Source: Kribbella solani (GTDB taxonomy: Bacteria > Actinomycetota > Actinomycetes > Propionibacteriales > Kribbellaceae). From it: 64,000 bases of DNA. This document shows, in pieces, positions 33,583-42,439 of the stretch. Position numbers and translations under genes: made by a program. The notes below the pieces were generated by a model, which worked only from the letters and a program-made list of their open reading frames with translations, made no database searches and was not told where the DNA came from. The stretch lies in contig NZ_JACHNF010000001.1 of assembly GCF_014205295.1 (NCBI RefSeq), positions 1,426,001-1,490,000 of the forward strand, in the 5' to 3' direction. The stretch's first letter is position 1. Every line of letters begins with the position of its first letter.

Positions 33583-33598
33583 CGTTGTGGGTTGCCGA

Positions 33599-34426
33599 TC
33601 AGACCTTCTTCGCGAGACCTGCCATCAGGATCCGCTGGTACGCCGCGAGGTCCTCCGCGGCCGGGACGTCGGCGTCCGGGTCCTCCGGGTACCAGCGAGC
33701 CAGGAAGTCCAGGCCGGGCTCGACCAGCGGCATGCCGAGGAAGTGCTGCGTGATGCGCTCCGGGGTCCGGATCCAGCCGTTGCCGAGGCTCTCGAGGCCG
33801 GCCCGTTCGATCGACTTCTGGAGCGGCTCGCCGGTGTCGACGAAGTCGGTGATGAACAGGTAGCTGCCCGGGGCGAGCGCGTCCATGATGGTACGGACCC
33901 ACTCGTCGGGCTTCTCGTCGTCGTGGAAGTGCATGTGCAGGCCGACGACCATCAGCGCGATCGGACGGGTGAAGTCCAGGTGCGCCCTGATCTCCTCGTT
34001 GTCGAGGATCGACTGCGGCTCGCGCAGGTCGGCGGTGACAACGATCGTGCTGTTGTTGGTCGCCAGCAGCGCGCGGCCGTGCGCGAGCACGATCGGGTCG
34101 TTGTCGACGTAGGCGGCCTTGGCCTCAGGGTTGATCTCCTGCGCCGCCTGATGGGTGTTCTTCTGCGTCGGCAGGCCACTGCCGATGTCGAGGAACTGGT
34201 CGATCCCGGCCGTCCGCACGAGGTACTGAACCCCTCTGACCAGGGCCGCGCGGTTGTCGATCGCGCAGCGCCCGGCGTCGGGCACGTACTTCAGGTACAG
34301 CGCGGCGCCCTCGCGGTCGGCCGCGAAGTTGTCCTTACCACCGAGCAAGGCGTCGTAAACGCGGGCGATGGTCGGCTGGGAGGTGTCGAAACCCGGGTTG
34401 TAGTCCGGATCGTCTGATGGGGCCAT
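33599..34426 (-). CDS. DUF574-type SAM-dependent methyltransferase
   Basis: The protein has 275 residues. The start region '[21 protein letters not shown]' is the hallmark of the actinomycete DUF574/Methyltransf_19 family, and the SAM motif is '[10 protein letters not shown]'. These proteins are abundant in Streptomyces-like genomes, and their substrates are unknown. It stands alone, with a terminator-like hairpin after it and a 157-bp gap before the next gene upstream. Confidence 0.9.
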   Translation of the reverse strand: MAPSDDPDYNPGFDTSQPTIARVYDALLGGKDNFAADREGAALYLKYVPDAGRCAIDNRAALVRGVQYLVRTAGIDQFLDIGSGLPTQKNTHQAAQEINPEAKAAYVDNDPIVLAHGRALLATNNSTIVVTADLREPQSILDNEEIRAHLDFTRPIALMVVGLHMHFHDDEKPDEWVRTIMDALAPGSYLFITDFVDTGEPLQKSIERAGLESLGNGWIRTPERITQHFLGMPLVEPGLDFLARWYPEDPDADVPAAEDLAAYQRILMAGLAKKV

Positions 34427-34583
34427 TTGGCGCAGCCTTCATGTCGGGAGATAAACCTGCTGTCATCCTAGGGGAGCCGAAAGTCACTTTGCCTGCGGGT
34501 ACGGCCTGTCGGAACGCCGGACCGAATCCTCGGCAAAGTAGCTGATTCTTCAAGTGATAAAGGTGCTCGGGACTCGGGGTGCT

Positions 34584-35696
34584 TCAGAGGGTGGACGTCA
34601 GTGGGTCCCAGTCGCTCGGGAGGACCGGTGGTACCTCGGCGGTGCTGTGGACGGTGATCGACTGGTGTTGCTCGGCTGATTCGGCGATCGAGATCATGAT
34701 GTCGAGCACGTGGTACGCCAGTTCGCCCGAGGCACGTTCGGTACGGCCGGCGCGGATCGCGCGGGCCAGTTCCAGTACGCCGAGGCCGCGCCCGCCGAAC
34801 GTTGGCTGGGACGCGAGCTGTACCGGCTCGGTCGTACCGTTCCAGAGGCTCGTCGTGCCGTCGAAGTTGTTCGGGTTCGGCAGCACCGCGGTGCCGTCGC
34901 TGCCGGAGATCTCGACAAGCCCGTCCCGGCTCAGGCCCGACTCGAAGCTGAACGTGCACTGAGCGGACTGCCCGCCCGCGAACTCGATCAAGGCCCCGAT
35001 GTGCGTCGGCACCTCGACCGGGAACTCCGTCCCGGCCCGTGGACCCGCTTGGATTACCCTGGTACGCCGGGCGAGTGACGCCGCCGCCGTGACCTTCGAG
35101 ACCGGCCCGAGTGTGCACACCAGCGTGGTGAGGTAGTAGGGCCCGATGTCGAACAGCGGCCCGCCGCCGGCCGCGAACAGGAACTCCGGGTCCGGGTGCC
35201 ATCGATCGGGGCCTGGTCCTTGCATCATGGTGACGGCGGTCAGCGGCCGGCCGATGCTTCCGGACTCGATCGCCCGCCGCGCCTCCTGGAGGCCGGGACC
35301 CAGTACGGTGTCCGGCGCGCAGGCCAAGCGCAGTCCCGAAGCCTTTGCGTGGTCGAGCAGGGCACGCGCCGACTCGCGATCGGTACCGAGCGGCTTCTCA
35401 CTCCACACATGTTTGCCGGCCGAGAGCGCGCGCAGGCCGAGGTCGACATGCGCGGCCGGATTCGTCAGGTTGACAGCGATCTCGATGTCCGGCCGGGCGA
35501 GCAACTCGTCCACCGACCCGGCGCCCGGCACGTCGTACTTCGCCGCCCGGGCGCGCGCACGATCGGCATCGAGATCCGCGACGAACAGCACCTGCAGATC
35601 GGGAAACCGCCCCAGCGAGTCCAGGTACTGCTCGCTGATGTTGCCGGCGCCGATCAGGCCGACGCCGACCGGGCCGGTCGATCCGTTCGCCGGCAT
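34584..35696 (-). CDS. Gfo/Idh/MocA family sugar oxidoreductase
   Basis: The protein has 370 residues. The N-terminal Rossmann motif is 'VGLIGAGNISEQYL' and the conserved 'GKHVWSEKPLGTD' supplies the Lys-Pro motif of this family; the C-terminal half is the alpha/beta domain that binds substrate ('GGPLFDIGPYYL'). It should oxidise or reduce a sugar or inositol with NAD(P). ATG 35696 overlaps the stop of the binding-protein gene by one base (TGATG), so it is the last gene of the transport operon and probably acts on the imported sugar. This argues against a peptide substrate for the transporter. Confidence 0.93.
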   Translation of the reverse strand: MPANGSTGPVGVGLIGAGNISEQYLDSLGRFPDLQVLFVADLDADRARARAAKYDVPGAGSVDELLARPDIEIAVNLTNPAAHVDLGLRALSAGKHVWSEKPLGTDRESARALLDHAKASGLRLACAPDTVLGPGLQEARRAIESGSIGRPLTAVTMMQGPGPDRWHPDPEFLFAAGGGPLFDIGPYYLTTLVCTLGPVSKVTAAASLARRTRVIQAGPRAGTEFPVEVPTHIGALIEFAGGQSAQCTFSFESGLSRDGLVEISGSDGTAVLPNPNNFDGTTSLWNGTTEPVQLASQPTFGGRGLGVLELARAIRAGRTERASGELAYHVLDIMISIAESAEQHQSITVHSTAEVPPVLPSDWDPLTSTL

Positions 35697-37402
35697 CAGG
35701 CGCCGGCCGGCTTCAGGTTCTGGAAGAGCATGGTCGTCTCGGGTCCTCCGTACGGGACCGGGATGTAGGCCGGCTTGGAGTCCGCGGTCGGCATGCCGGT
35801 CCACTTCTTGCCGGACATCTGGACGAAGTTGCCGGCCTGGTTGTAGGTGACGTACGGGCGGTCCGCGACGAGGGCCCGCTGCACCACGTACCCGAGCTGG
35901 GTGATCCGGTCCTCGTCGAGGGACGAAGCCATCTCGTTCAAGGCCTTGGTGACTTCAGGGTTGCCGTACCGCATCGCGTTCGTGGTCGCCGGGTCGCCGA
36001 GGGGTACGGCGTCGCCGCCGTTCAGCCCGGCCGACCCGCCGGCGAAGAAGTCGCTCAGCAGCGATCCGCCGCCGCCGAACTCCATCGCCAGGTCGAAGTC
36101 GCCGGCCAGCACCTGCTTGGTGTGCTGGTCGCTGGTCAGCTTGATCACCCGCAGGTCGAGCCCGAGTCCGGTCTGCAACTGCTCCTTGAACCCGTCGGAC
36201 CAGGTGGACCAGTCGGTGTACTGCGACACCGTCTTGAGCGTCAGCGTGTACGACTTCCCGCCCTTCACCAACTTGCCGTCCTTCACGGTCCAACCGGCCG
36301 CGGCCAACTCCGACTTGGCGCCGGCGACATCGGGCGCCAGCAGCTTCCCGCGGAACTCCGGCGCGAGCTTCTCGCCCCAGACCGCCTCCGCCATCCCGGT
36401 GACGTTGGCCAGCGGCGTCCCGACCGGATACAGCGTCAGTACCTTGGCGAAGTCGATCGACATGCTGATCGCCCGGCGTACCGCCTTGTCGGCCGTCGCG
36501 CCCTTGGCGCAGTTGAACAGCAACGCCTGCCCGCCACCGGTCGGAAAGACCTGGTAGGTATTGCCCTTCCCCTTGTCCATAAAGGTTTGCTGCGCGTTCG
36601 GCCAGGCCATCGTCGCCAGGTCGAGCTTGCCCTGCGACACCAGGGCCCGGCCGGAGTCCTCGTTGGCGAAGACGGTCCAGCGGCATTCCTTCACGAACGG
36701 AATCGGTTCGCCCCAGTAGTCGTCGCGGCCCTGGATCGTAATCTGCTGCGGCGAGAAGGCCTTGACCGTCCACGGTCCGGTGCCGACCGGTGAGTCGTTG
36801 GTCCAGGTGGCCAGATCCTGTTTCGACACGATGTGCTGCGGCAGCATGTTGATCGTGGCCAGGTCGACCAGGTGGCCGAGGCCCGGCTCCTTCATCGTCA
36901 CCTTGACGGTCCGGGCGTCGATCTTGGCCACCCGCGCGATCTTGTAGTCGGGCACGACCAGGCTGGTGCCCTTGTACCGCTCCGGTGCCGTCAGGGTGAA
37001 GACCACGTCATCCGCGTCGAAGGCCTCGCCGTCGGACCAGGTGACCTTGTCGCGCAGGGTGAACGTGAGCTCGGTACGCGCGTCGTTGATCTCCCACTTC
37101 TCGGCGAGCCACGGCTCGGCCGTGAACCCGGCGTACCGGTTGATCCTGATCAGCGGTTCGTAGAAGTACGCGGCGCCGATGCTCTTGTTCTCGGCCGGGG
37201 TGAAGGGGTTCCAGTTCCGGTAGTACGTCGGACCCGGGCCGAGGAAGTTCATCGTCAGTACGCCGTCGTTCGCGGCCCCGCCACCAGCGGCGCCCGCGTT
37301 CGGCTTGGTCCGCTCGGCGCTGCAGCCCGCTGCCACGGCAGCCGTGGCGAGCGAGGCGCCCAGGAAGAGCCGCCGGTTCAGACGGGTCGAGGTGTTGATC
37401 AC
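35696..37402 (-). CDS. ABC transporter substrate-binding lipoprotein, family 5
   Basis: The protein has 568 residues, starting at GTG 37402. Two arginines (residues 10-11, 'NRRLFLGASLA') and a lipobox ending at Cys27 ('VAAGC') suggest a lipoprotein exported by the Tat or Sec route. The body is solute-binding family 5 (DppA/OppA/CebE-unlike), with 'KVTWSDGEAFDADDVVFTL'. In actinomycetes this family often binds oligosaccharides. It is encoded after, not before, the permeases and ATPases, which is unusual, and overlaps both neighbours (GTGA and TGATG). Confidence 0.94.
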   Translation of the reverse strand: MINTSTRLNRRLFLGASLATAAVAAGCSAERTKPNAGAAGGGAANDGVLTMNFLGPGPTYYRNWNPFTPAENKSIGAAYFYEPLIRINRYAGFTAEPWLAEKWEINDARTELTFTLRDKVTWSDGEAFDADDVVFTLTAPERYKGTSLVVPDYKIARVAKIDARTVKVTMKEPGLGHLVDLATINMLPQHIVSKQDLATWTNDSPVGTGPWTVKAFSPQQITIQGRDDYWGEPIPFVKECRWTVFANEDSGRALVSQGKLDLATMAWPNAQQTFMDKGKGNTYQVFPTGGGQALLFNCAKGATADKAVRRAISMSIDFAKVLTLYPVGTPLANVTGMAEAVWGEKLAPEFRGKLLAPDVAGAKSELAAAGWTVKDGKLVKGGKSYTLTLKTVSQYTDWSTWSDGFKEQLQTGLGLDLRVIKLTSDQHTKQVLAGDFDLAMEFGGGGSLLSDFFAGGSAGLNGGDAVPLGDPATTNAMRYGNPEVTKALNEMASSLDEDRITQLGYVVQRALVADRPYVTYNQAGNFVQMSGKKWTGMPTADSKPAYIPVPYGGPETTMLFQNLKPAGA

Positions 37403-38445
37403 GATCGTGCTCCTTCGCCATCGAGGTCAGAGGTCGGTCGCAACAGTTCGGTGCGATCGAGGTGGCACCGGGTCCAGTGGCCGCGGCCGAGTTCGGTGAC
37501 CGGTGGTTCGGTGGTACGGCAGATCCGCATCGCGTACGGACAGCGCGGGTTGAACCGGCAGCCGGCCGGTGGGTCGATCAGGCTCGGTGGTTCGCCGAGG
37601 TCACCGGCGCCCGCGTACCTGCGCGGCCGGCCTTGATCCTGAGCGGCCTCCGGGTTCGGCGAAGAGGCAAGCAGCAAGCGGGTGTACGGGTGCGCCGGGT
37701 GCTGGATCACCTGCTCGGTGGGACCGGATTCGATCATCTGCCCCGCGTACATCACCTTGATCTCGTCGGCGACGTACCGGGCCGAGGCGATGTCGTGGGT
37801 GATGTAGAGCAACGCCAGGCCGTCGTCGCGCAACTGTTTCAGCAGGTTCAGGATGTCCAGCCGGATGGACACGTCCAGCATCGAGATCGGCTCGTCGCCG
37901 AGCATCACCCGCGGCCCGACCGCGAGCGCGCGGGCAATGACGATCCGCTGCCGTTGCCCGCCGGACAACTCATGTGGGTACTTGTCGATGTAATCCTCGG
38001 CCGGGGTCAGATTGACCCTGCCCAGCAAGGCCAGGATCGCCTGCTCGACCTCGGCCCGGCCCTTGGCGCGCTGATGGATCCGCAGCGGCCGGCCGAGGAT
38101 GTGCCGGATGCTGTGCAGCGGGTTCAGCGATGCGAACGGGTCCTGGAAGAGCAGCTGGACCCGCCCGTAGTAGCGCCTGATCGAGTTGTTTCGCTCGTCG
38201 ATCGTCCGGCCGTCCAGCTCGATCGTGCCGTCGGTCGGCGGGCAGTAGCGGGCGAGTACCCGGGCAAGAGTCGTCTTGCCGGAGCCGGATTCTCCTACCA
38301 GGGCGACGATCGAGCCGCCGTGCAGCTCGACAGTGGCATCCTCGAGTGCGCGGACCGTCCGGCGGCCGCGGACCTGGAAGTGCTTGGTCACCCGCCGGGC
38401 CGCCAGTACCGGCCGCCGCTCGGTCTCGGTCAGTTCTTCGGTCAT
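37399..38445 (-). CDS. Oligopeptide/oligosaccharide-type ABC transporter ATP-binding protein (DppF/OppF type)
   Basis: The protein has 348 residues. Walker A 'GESGSGKT' (residues 51-58), signature 'LSGGQ' (160-164), Walker B ending Asp184-Glu185 ('MLGDEP') and the H-loop 'ITHD' are intact. The C-terminal oligo/dipeptide-transport extension contains the cysteine cluster 'CRFNPRCPYAMRIC', often linked to an iron-sulfur site. It starts with ATG 38445 in an ATGA overlap with the partner ATPase. It powers the importer together with that partner. Confidence 0.95.
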   Translation of the reverse strand: MTEELTETERRPVLAARRVTKHFQVRGRRTVRALEDATVELHGGSIVALVGESGSGKTTLARVLARYCPPTDGTIELDGRTIDERNNSIRRYYGRVQLLFQDPFASLNPLHSIRHILGRPLRIHQRAKGRAEVEQAILALLGRVNLTPAEDYIDKYPHELSGGQRQRIVIARALAVGPRVMLGDEPISMLDVSIRLDILNLLKQLRDDGLALLYITHDIASARYVADEIKVMYAGQMIESGPTEQVIQHPAHPYTRLLLASSPNPEAAQDQGRPRRYAGAGDLGEPPSLIDPPAGCRFNPRCPYAMRICRTTEPPVTELGRGHWTRCHLDRTELLRPTSDLDGEGARS

Positions 38446-39461
38446 TCCGCGGCTCCGGAGTGCAGGAGGCAGGACACCTCGGTGGTGCCGATCGTGATCG
38501 GCTGCGGGTCGTCGTGCCGGCAGGCGTCGTACGCCCGTGGGCAGCGAGGTGCGAACCGGCACCCCTTGGCCGGCTGCCGCAGGTCGGGCGGTGAGCCGGG
38601 CAGACCGTGCAACTCGGTCAGTGGCGCGTGCAACGGTGGAAAGGAGTCCCGCAAAGCCTGCGTGTACGGGTGTTTGGGGTCGCGGTAGAGCTCGGCTGCC
38701 GGGCCGACCTCGACGAGCCGGCCGGCGTACATGATCGCGACCCGGTCGGCGAGTTCGAGCAGCAGCGAGAGGTCGTGCGTCACGAAGATCACCGCGAAGC
38801 CGAGCTGGCGTTGCAGGTCCAGCACCTTCGACAGGATCGATCGTTGCATCACCACGTCCACCGCGGTGGTCGGCTCGTCCATCACCACCACGTCGGGGCG
38901 GCAGGCGAGCGCCAGGGCGATGAGCGCACGCTGGCGCATCCCGCCCGACATCTCGTGTGGATAGGCCGACAGCCGCTCACCGGGAATGCCGGCCAGCTCC
39001 AGGAATTCGGCGGCCAGCGCCACGGCCGCGGCCTTGGACAGCGAGCGGTCATGGGTGCGCAGTACGTCGACGAACTGGGCGCCGAGCCGTTTGACCGGAT
39101 TCAGCGCATCCATCGCCGACTGCATGACGATCGACATCCTGGTCCAGCGGAGCCCGCGCAGTTGGCGTTCGGTCAGCGTGAGGAGGTCGACCGGCTGCTC
39201 GGCGTCGCGATGCAGGGTCACTCGGCCGGCCGATGTGATCGCCGGTGGCCGCTGCAGCCGCAGCAGCGCCGTGATCAGGCTCGACTTGCCGGAACCCGAC
39301 TCGCCGGCCAGTCCGAGGATCTCACCGCGGTGCAACGTGAAGCTGACGTCGTCGACGGCTCTGACGGTGCCGGACCGGCTGAGATAGTCGACCGACAGGC
39401 GCTCGACCTCGAGGACGGGCCGCTCCTCGGGCCCGTCGAAGGACACTGCCGCGGCGCTCAT
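38442..39461 (-). CDS. Oligopeptide/oligosaccharide-type ABC transporter ATP-binding protein (DppD/OppD type)
   Basis: The protein has 339 residues. Walker A 'GESGSGKS' (53-60), Q-loop 'VMQSAMDALNP', signature 'MSGGMRQR', Walker B 'VVVMDEPTTAVD' and H-loop 'VTHD' are present. The C-terminal cysteine cluster 'CRFAPRCPRAYDAC' is also present. It forms the ATPase heterodimer with the DppF-type protein and overlaps both neighbouring genes by 4 bp, so the operon is tightly coupled. Confidence 0.95.
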   Translation of the reverse strand: MSAAAVSFDGPEERPVLEVERLSVDYLSRSGTVRAVDDVSFTLHRGEILGLAGESGSGKSSLITALLRLQRPPAITSAGRVTLHRDAEQPVDLLTLTERQLRGLRWTRMSIVMQSAMDALNPVKRLGAQFVDVLRTHDRSLSKAAAVALAAEFLELAGIPGERLSAYPHEMSGGMRQRALIALALACRPDVVVMDEPTTAVDVVMQRSILSKVLDLQRQLGFAVIFVTHDLSLLLELADRVAIMYAGRLVEVGPAAELYRDPKHPYTQALRDSFPPLHAPLTELHGLPGSPPDLRQPAKGCRFAPRCPRAYDACRHDDPQPITIGTTEVSCLLHSGAAE

Positions 39462-40393
39462 GCGGCGTCACCTGCCGCCTGGAGCTCACGTGCCTTCCGG
39501 GCGTGCGCCCGCACCACCGCACGGTTAGCGGTCCGCAGCCGTGGGTTGGTCACCTCGTCCAGCCCGAAGTTGATCAGGGCCGTCGCGGTACCGATCAGCG
39601 CGATGCACAGGCCCGGCGCGAGGAACCACCACCACCAGCCGTACGTGAGCGCGCCCTGGGTCTGGGCGTTGGCGATCATGGTGCCCCAGCTGATCGTGCC
39701 CTGGGTGGCGACGCCGAGGAAGTTCAGGCTGGCCTCGGCGAAGATGCCGGCCACCACCGCCCGCAGGAACATCGCCGAGATGATCCCGGTCAGGTGCGGC
39801 AGTACCTCGACCACGATGAGCCGCGCCGTCGACTCACCGGTCATCTTGGTGGCCATCGTGAAGTCGCGGCTGCGCAGCGACATCGTCTGGCTGCGAAGGT
39901 AGCGTGCACCGCTCGGCCACTCGAAGATGCCGATCAGAATCGCCATCACGACCAGACCGATGGCCGGCTCCTCTGCTCCACCAGCGGAGCCGAGGTAGCC
40001 CGCCACGATCAGCGTCATCGCGAACGACGGCAGCGTCAGCACCACGTTCGTCGCACTGTTCAGCGCATGATCGACAGGCCCGCCGAGGAAGCCGCTGGTC
40101 ACACCGATCAGCACCGCGAGGACGGTCGCCAGTACGCCGGACAGCAGGCCGACCGTGATCGATCCACGGGCACCGGCGATCAGTTGCGCGAACACGTCCT
40201 GGCCACTGATCGTCGTACCCAGCCAGTGGCCGTTCGTACCGGGGGAGGCGTGGAGGTTGTCGTAGTCGACGCTGAACGGATCGACGCCGTACCACTTCAG
40301 CAGCAGGTCGCGGAGAGCGCCGACCAGGACGAAGATCGCGAGCACCACACCACCGGCCCGGACCCGCCCGTTACGAAGGAATCCGGAAGTCAT
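39458..40393 (-). CDS. ABC transporter permease (DppC/OppC type)
   Basis: The protein has 311 residues with about six membrane helices; ATG 40393 is the natural start, and a much longer in-frame reading upstream is an overlap artefact with the partner permease. The family 'GTTISGQDVFAQLIAGAR' block after the first helix and the cytoplasmic loop 'YLRSQTMSLRSRDF' are typical of DppC. The start shares one base with the stop of the DppB-type gene. It forms the importer pore with that protein. Confidence 0.94.
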   Translation of the reverse strand: MTSGFLRNGRVRAGGVVLAIFVLVGALRDLLLKWYGVDPFSVDYDNLHASPGTNGHWLGTTISGQDVFAQLIAGARGSITVGLLSGVLATVLAVLIGVTSGFLGGPVDHALNSATNVVLTLPSFAMTLIVAGYLGSAGGAEEPAIGLVVMAILIGIFEWPSGARYLRSQTMSLRSRDFTMATKMTGESTARLIVVEVLPHLTGIISAMFLRAVVAGIFAEASLNFLGVATQGTISWGTMIANAQTQGALTYGWWWWFLAPGLCIALIGTATALINFGLDEVTNPRLRTANRAVVRAHARKARELQAAGDAA

Positions 40394-41469
40394 CAGCGCA
40401 CCTCCCGGGTCCGCGGGTCCAGCAGCCCGTAGGTCAGATCGGCGACCAGGTTCGCGACGATCATGATCAGGGTCAGCATCAGCAGGACGGTCTGCATGAC
40501 CGGGAAGTCGTGGCCCGTGATCGCCTGCTGCAGCAGCAGTCCCATGCCCGGATAGGTGAACACCGTCTCGACCAGGATCGCGCCGCCGATGACACCGCCG
40601 ATCGCCATGGCGAGGCCGGTCACGTTGGGCAGCAGGGCGTTCCGCGCCGCATAGCCGAGCAGTACCCGCGGGGCGGACAGGCCCTTGGCCCTCGCCAGCA
40701 GGACGTAGTCCTCGGTGACCGTGCTCACCATGACGTTGCGCATCGAGAACAGCCAGCCGTTCAGCCCGAGCAGGACCAGTACGGCGGCCGGCAGCACGCC
40801 GTACCGGACGACGCTCAGGAGGAACCAGATGTTGTTGATCTGGAACGGCACGTCCGGGTCGTACGCGCCCGAGATCGGGAACCAGCCCAGCTGCATCCCG
40901 AAGACCCACAGGACGACCAGCCCGAACCAGAACATCGGCAGCGAACTGGCGAAGGTGGACAGCGGCAGCGCGACCGAGTCGAGGACGTTGCCCGGCCGCC
41001 AACCGAGGTAGGCGCCGGCCAGTGTCCCGACGATCCAGGCCAGGAACGTCGTACTGCCGATCAGCACCAGGGTCCACGGCAGCGCCTGCAGGACCATGTC
41101 GGCGACCGGTACCGGATAGTGCGCCACCGAAACCCCGAAGTCGAAGTGCGCCAAGGCCTTCCAGTAGTCGAGGTAGTCGCCGATCAGGTTCGAGGTCGGA
41201 TCTCCGTAGAAGCGGCGGATGGCGGCCATCTCGGCTCCCGACGGCGGCGCTCCGGTGGTGATCTGGATCTGCCTGATCAAGGCGCCGGCCGGATCGCCGG
41301 GCATGAACCGGGGGATGGCGAAGTTGAGCGTGATCGCGATCAGCGTGGTGATCAGGTAGAAGCCGGCCCGGCGCAGGAAGTAGTTGGGGCGGCCGGCGCC
41401 GCGGAATCTCCGGGGCACCGCGGCCGGGTCGATCGCCGCCCCGGCGGGCGGCGCTGTCGCCTGGGTCAC
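40393..41469 (-). CDS. ABC transporter permease (DppB/OppB type)
   Basis: The protein has 358 residues; GTG start at 41469 with GAGGAG upstream. After an N-terminal cytoplasmic tail of about 35 residues comes the first helix, then the DppB motif 'FAIPRFMPGDPAG' and further helices, with the cytoplasmic EAA-like loop 'YVLLARAKGLSAPRVL'. It is the first transport gene after the GntR regulator, separated from it by 162 bp that hold a strong hairpin. Confidence 0.94.
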   Translation of the reverse strand: MTQATAPPAGAAIDPAAVPRRFRGAGRPNYFLRRAGFYLITTLIAITLNFAIPRFMPGDPAGALIRQIQITTGAPPSGAEMAAIRRFYGDPTSNLIGDYLDYWKALAHFDFGVSVAHYPVPVADMVLQALPWTLVLIGSTTFLAWIVGTLAGAYLGWRPGNVLDSVALPLSTFASSLPMFWFGLVVLWVFGMQLGWFPISGAYDPDVPFQINNIWFLLSVVRYGVLPAAVLVLLGLNGWLFSMRNVMVSTVTEDYVLLARAKGLSAPRVLLGYAARNALLPNVTGLAMAIGGVIGGAILVETVFTYPGMGLLLQQAITGHDFPVMQTVLLMLTLIMIVANLVADLTYGLLDPRTREVR

Positions 41470-41521
41470 TGCTCCTCCTACGTCGATGGGACGGATCTGC
41501 GTCAGGGCAGGGTGATCCGGA

Positions 41522-41548
41522 CGATTCGCGCCGGAGCGGCGCGAATCG
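41522..41548 (-). terminator. Hairpin between GntR gene and transport operon
   Basis: An 11-bp perfect stem (CGATTCGCGCC with GGCGCGAATCG) with a 5-base loop lies 84 bp after the GntR stop and 53 bp before the first permease start. It may be a terminator or attenuator that lowers transport gene expression relative to the regulator, or a processed-mRNA stabiliser. There is no clear T-run. Confidence 0.55.
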
Positions 41549-41631
41549 CCGGTGTTGAGTGGAGCGGGGTGGCTGGCGGCAGAGCGCTGCCACGACCCCG
41601 GGCTGGGGAACGGTCGCGGCGATGGTTGCGG

Positions 41632-42351
41632 TCAGCGCTGCACGGCGAACCGCAGGTCGTACATGTCGCCGCGGTACATCGAGGTGGTGCTCTCGATCGG
41701 ACGGTCGCGTTGGTCCAGACCAATCCGGTGCACCCGCAGGGCGGCGGAGCCCGGCGGCTGGCCCAGCAGCGCCGCCTCGCCGACGTCCATCACCACCGAC
41801 CGGACGACCTGCTCGGCGCGTACGACGCGCAGGCCGTACTCGGCCTCGAGGATGCCGTACAAAGAGGTGCTGAGGTCGTGGTCGAGCAGACCGGGAACCC
41901 CGTCGGCGGCGAGATGGACCGTCTCCATGCAGATCGGCGTGCCGTCGGCCAGCCGGATCCGGCTCACCCGGATCACCTCGTCCTCCGCCGCGATGCCGAG
42001 ATCGTCGGCAATCTTGCCGCCGGCCGGCACCTGATCGGCCGCCAGCAGCCGCGAACTCGCCGTCCAGCCACGAACTTCCATGTCCTCGGTGAACGAGCTC
42101 AGCGACAGCGTCTTCGAGATGGCGGGACCCGCGGCGAACGTGCCCGCGCCCTGGACCCGATAGACCACGCCCGCGTCGCTCAGCGCGTCCAGCGCGATCC
42201 GGATGGTGGCCCGGCTGACCCCGTGGGTGGTGGCGAGGTCCCGCTCCGAGGCCAGCGCCGAGTGCGGCTCCAGCCGGCGGATCTCGGCCGCCAGGGAGTC
42301 CCGCACCTGCTGGTGTTTCGGTGCCGGCCTGGCGGCGTTCTGCTCTGACAT
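41632..42351 (-). CDS. GntR/HutC family transcriptional regulator
   Basis: The protein has 239 residues; ATG 42351 has AGGAGG seven bases upstream. The winged helix (about residues 10-75, 'LASERDLATTHGVSRATIRIALD') is followed by a UTRA ligand domain ending 'STTSMYRGDMYDLRFAVQR', as in DasR/NagR-like regulators that sense sugar phosphates. It heads the Dpp-type transport operon and is divergent from the isomerase gene. The palindrome in its promoter region recurs before the DUF4855-GH20 operon, so it probably regulates both. Confidence 0.94.
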   Translation of the reverse strand: MSEQNAARPAPKHQQVRDSLAAEIRRLEPHSALASERDLATTHGVSRATIRIALDALSDAGVVYRVQGAGTFAAGPAISKTLSLSSFTEDMEVRGWTASSRLLAADQVPAGGKIADDLGIAAEDEVIRVSRIRLADGTPICMETVHLAADGVPGLLDHDLSTSLYGILEAEYGLRVVRAEQVVRSVVMDVGEAALLGQPPGSAALRVHRIGLDQRDRPIESTTSMYRGDMYDLRFAVQR

Positions 42352-42376
42352 ACGACAACCTCCTGATGTGCGCACC

Positions 42377-42392
42377 AGTCTGGTCTCAGACT
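42377..42392. promoter_or_regulatory. Palindrome 1 in GntR/isomerase intergenic region
   Basis: AGTCTG-GTCT-CAGACT is a perfect 6-bp inverted repeat, 26 bp upstream of the GntR start. It differs from the TTGGTA-type site and could bind another regulator or a second dimer. Confidence 0.5.
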
Positions 42393-42393
42393 T

Positions 42394-42407
42394 CTTGAGC
42401 TGTCAAG
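42394..42407. promoter_or_regulatory. Palindrome 2 in GntR/isomerase intergenic region
   Basis: CTTGA-GCTG-TCAAG is a perfect 5-bp inverted repeat directly after palindrome 1. TTGAGC could also serve as part of a -35 element reading towards the isomerase gene. Confidence 0.4.
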
Positions 42408-42408
42408 A

Positions 42409-42422
42409 TTGGTACATACCTA
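42409..42422. promoter_or_regulatory. GntR operator candidate (TTGGTA-N2-TACCTA)
   Basis: TTGGTA-CA-TACCTA is an inverted repeat with one mismatch, 17 bp before the GTG of the isomerase gene. It fits the TGGT-N4-ACCA form of DasR-type sites and matches the site at 48034-48047 in 11 of 14 positions. Confidence 0.65.
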
Positions 42423-42439
42423 TCCGAGAGGATTCTTCT

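Noticed and set aside
39458..42358. 966-codon open frame on the minus strand covering both permeases and the GntR gene
   Set aside because: Only the last 311 codons make a protein (DppC-type permease). The first part is an out-of-frame reading of the DppB permease and GntR genes.
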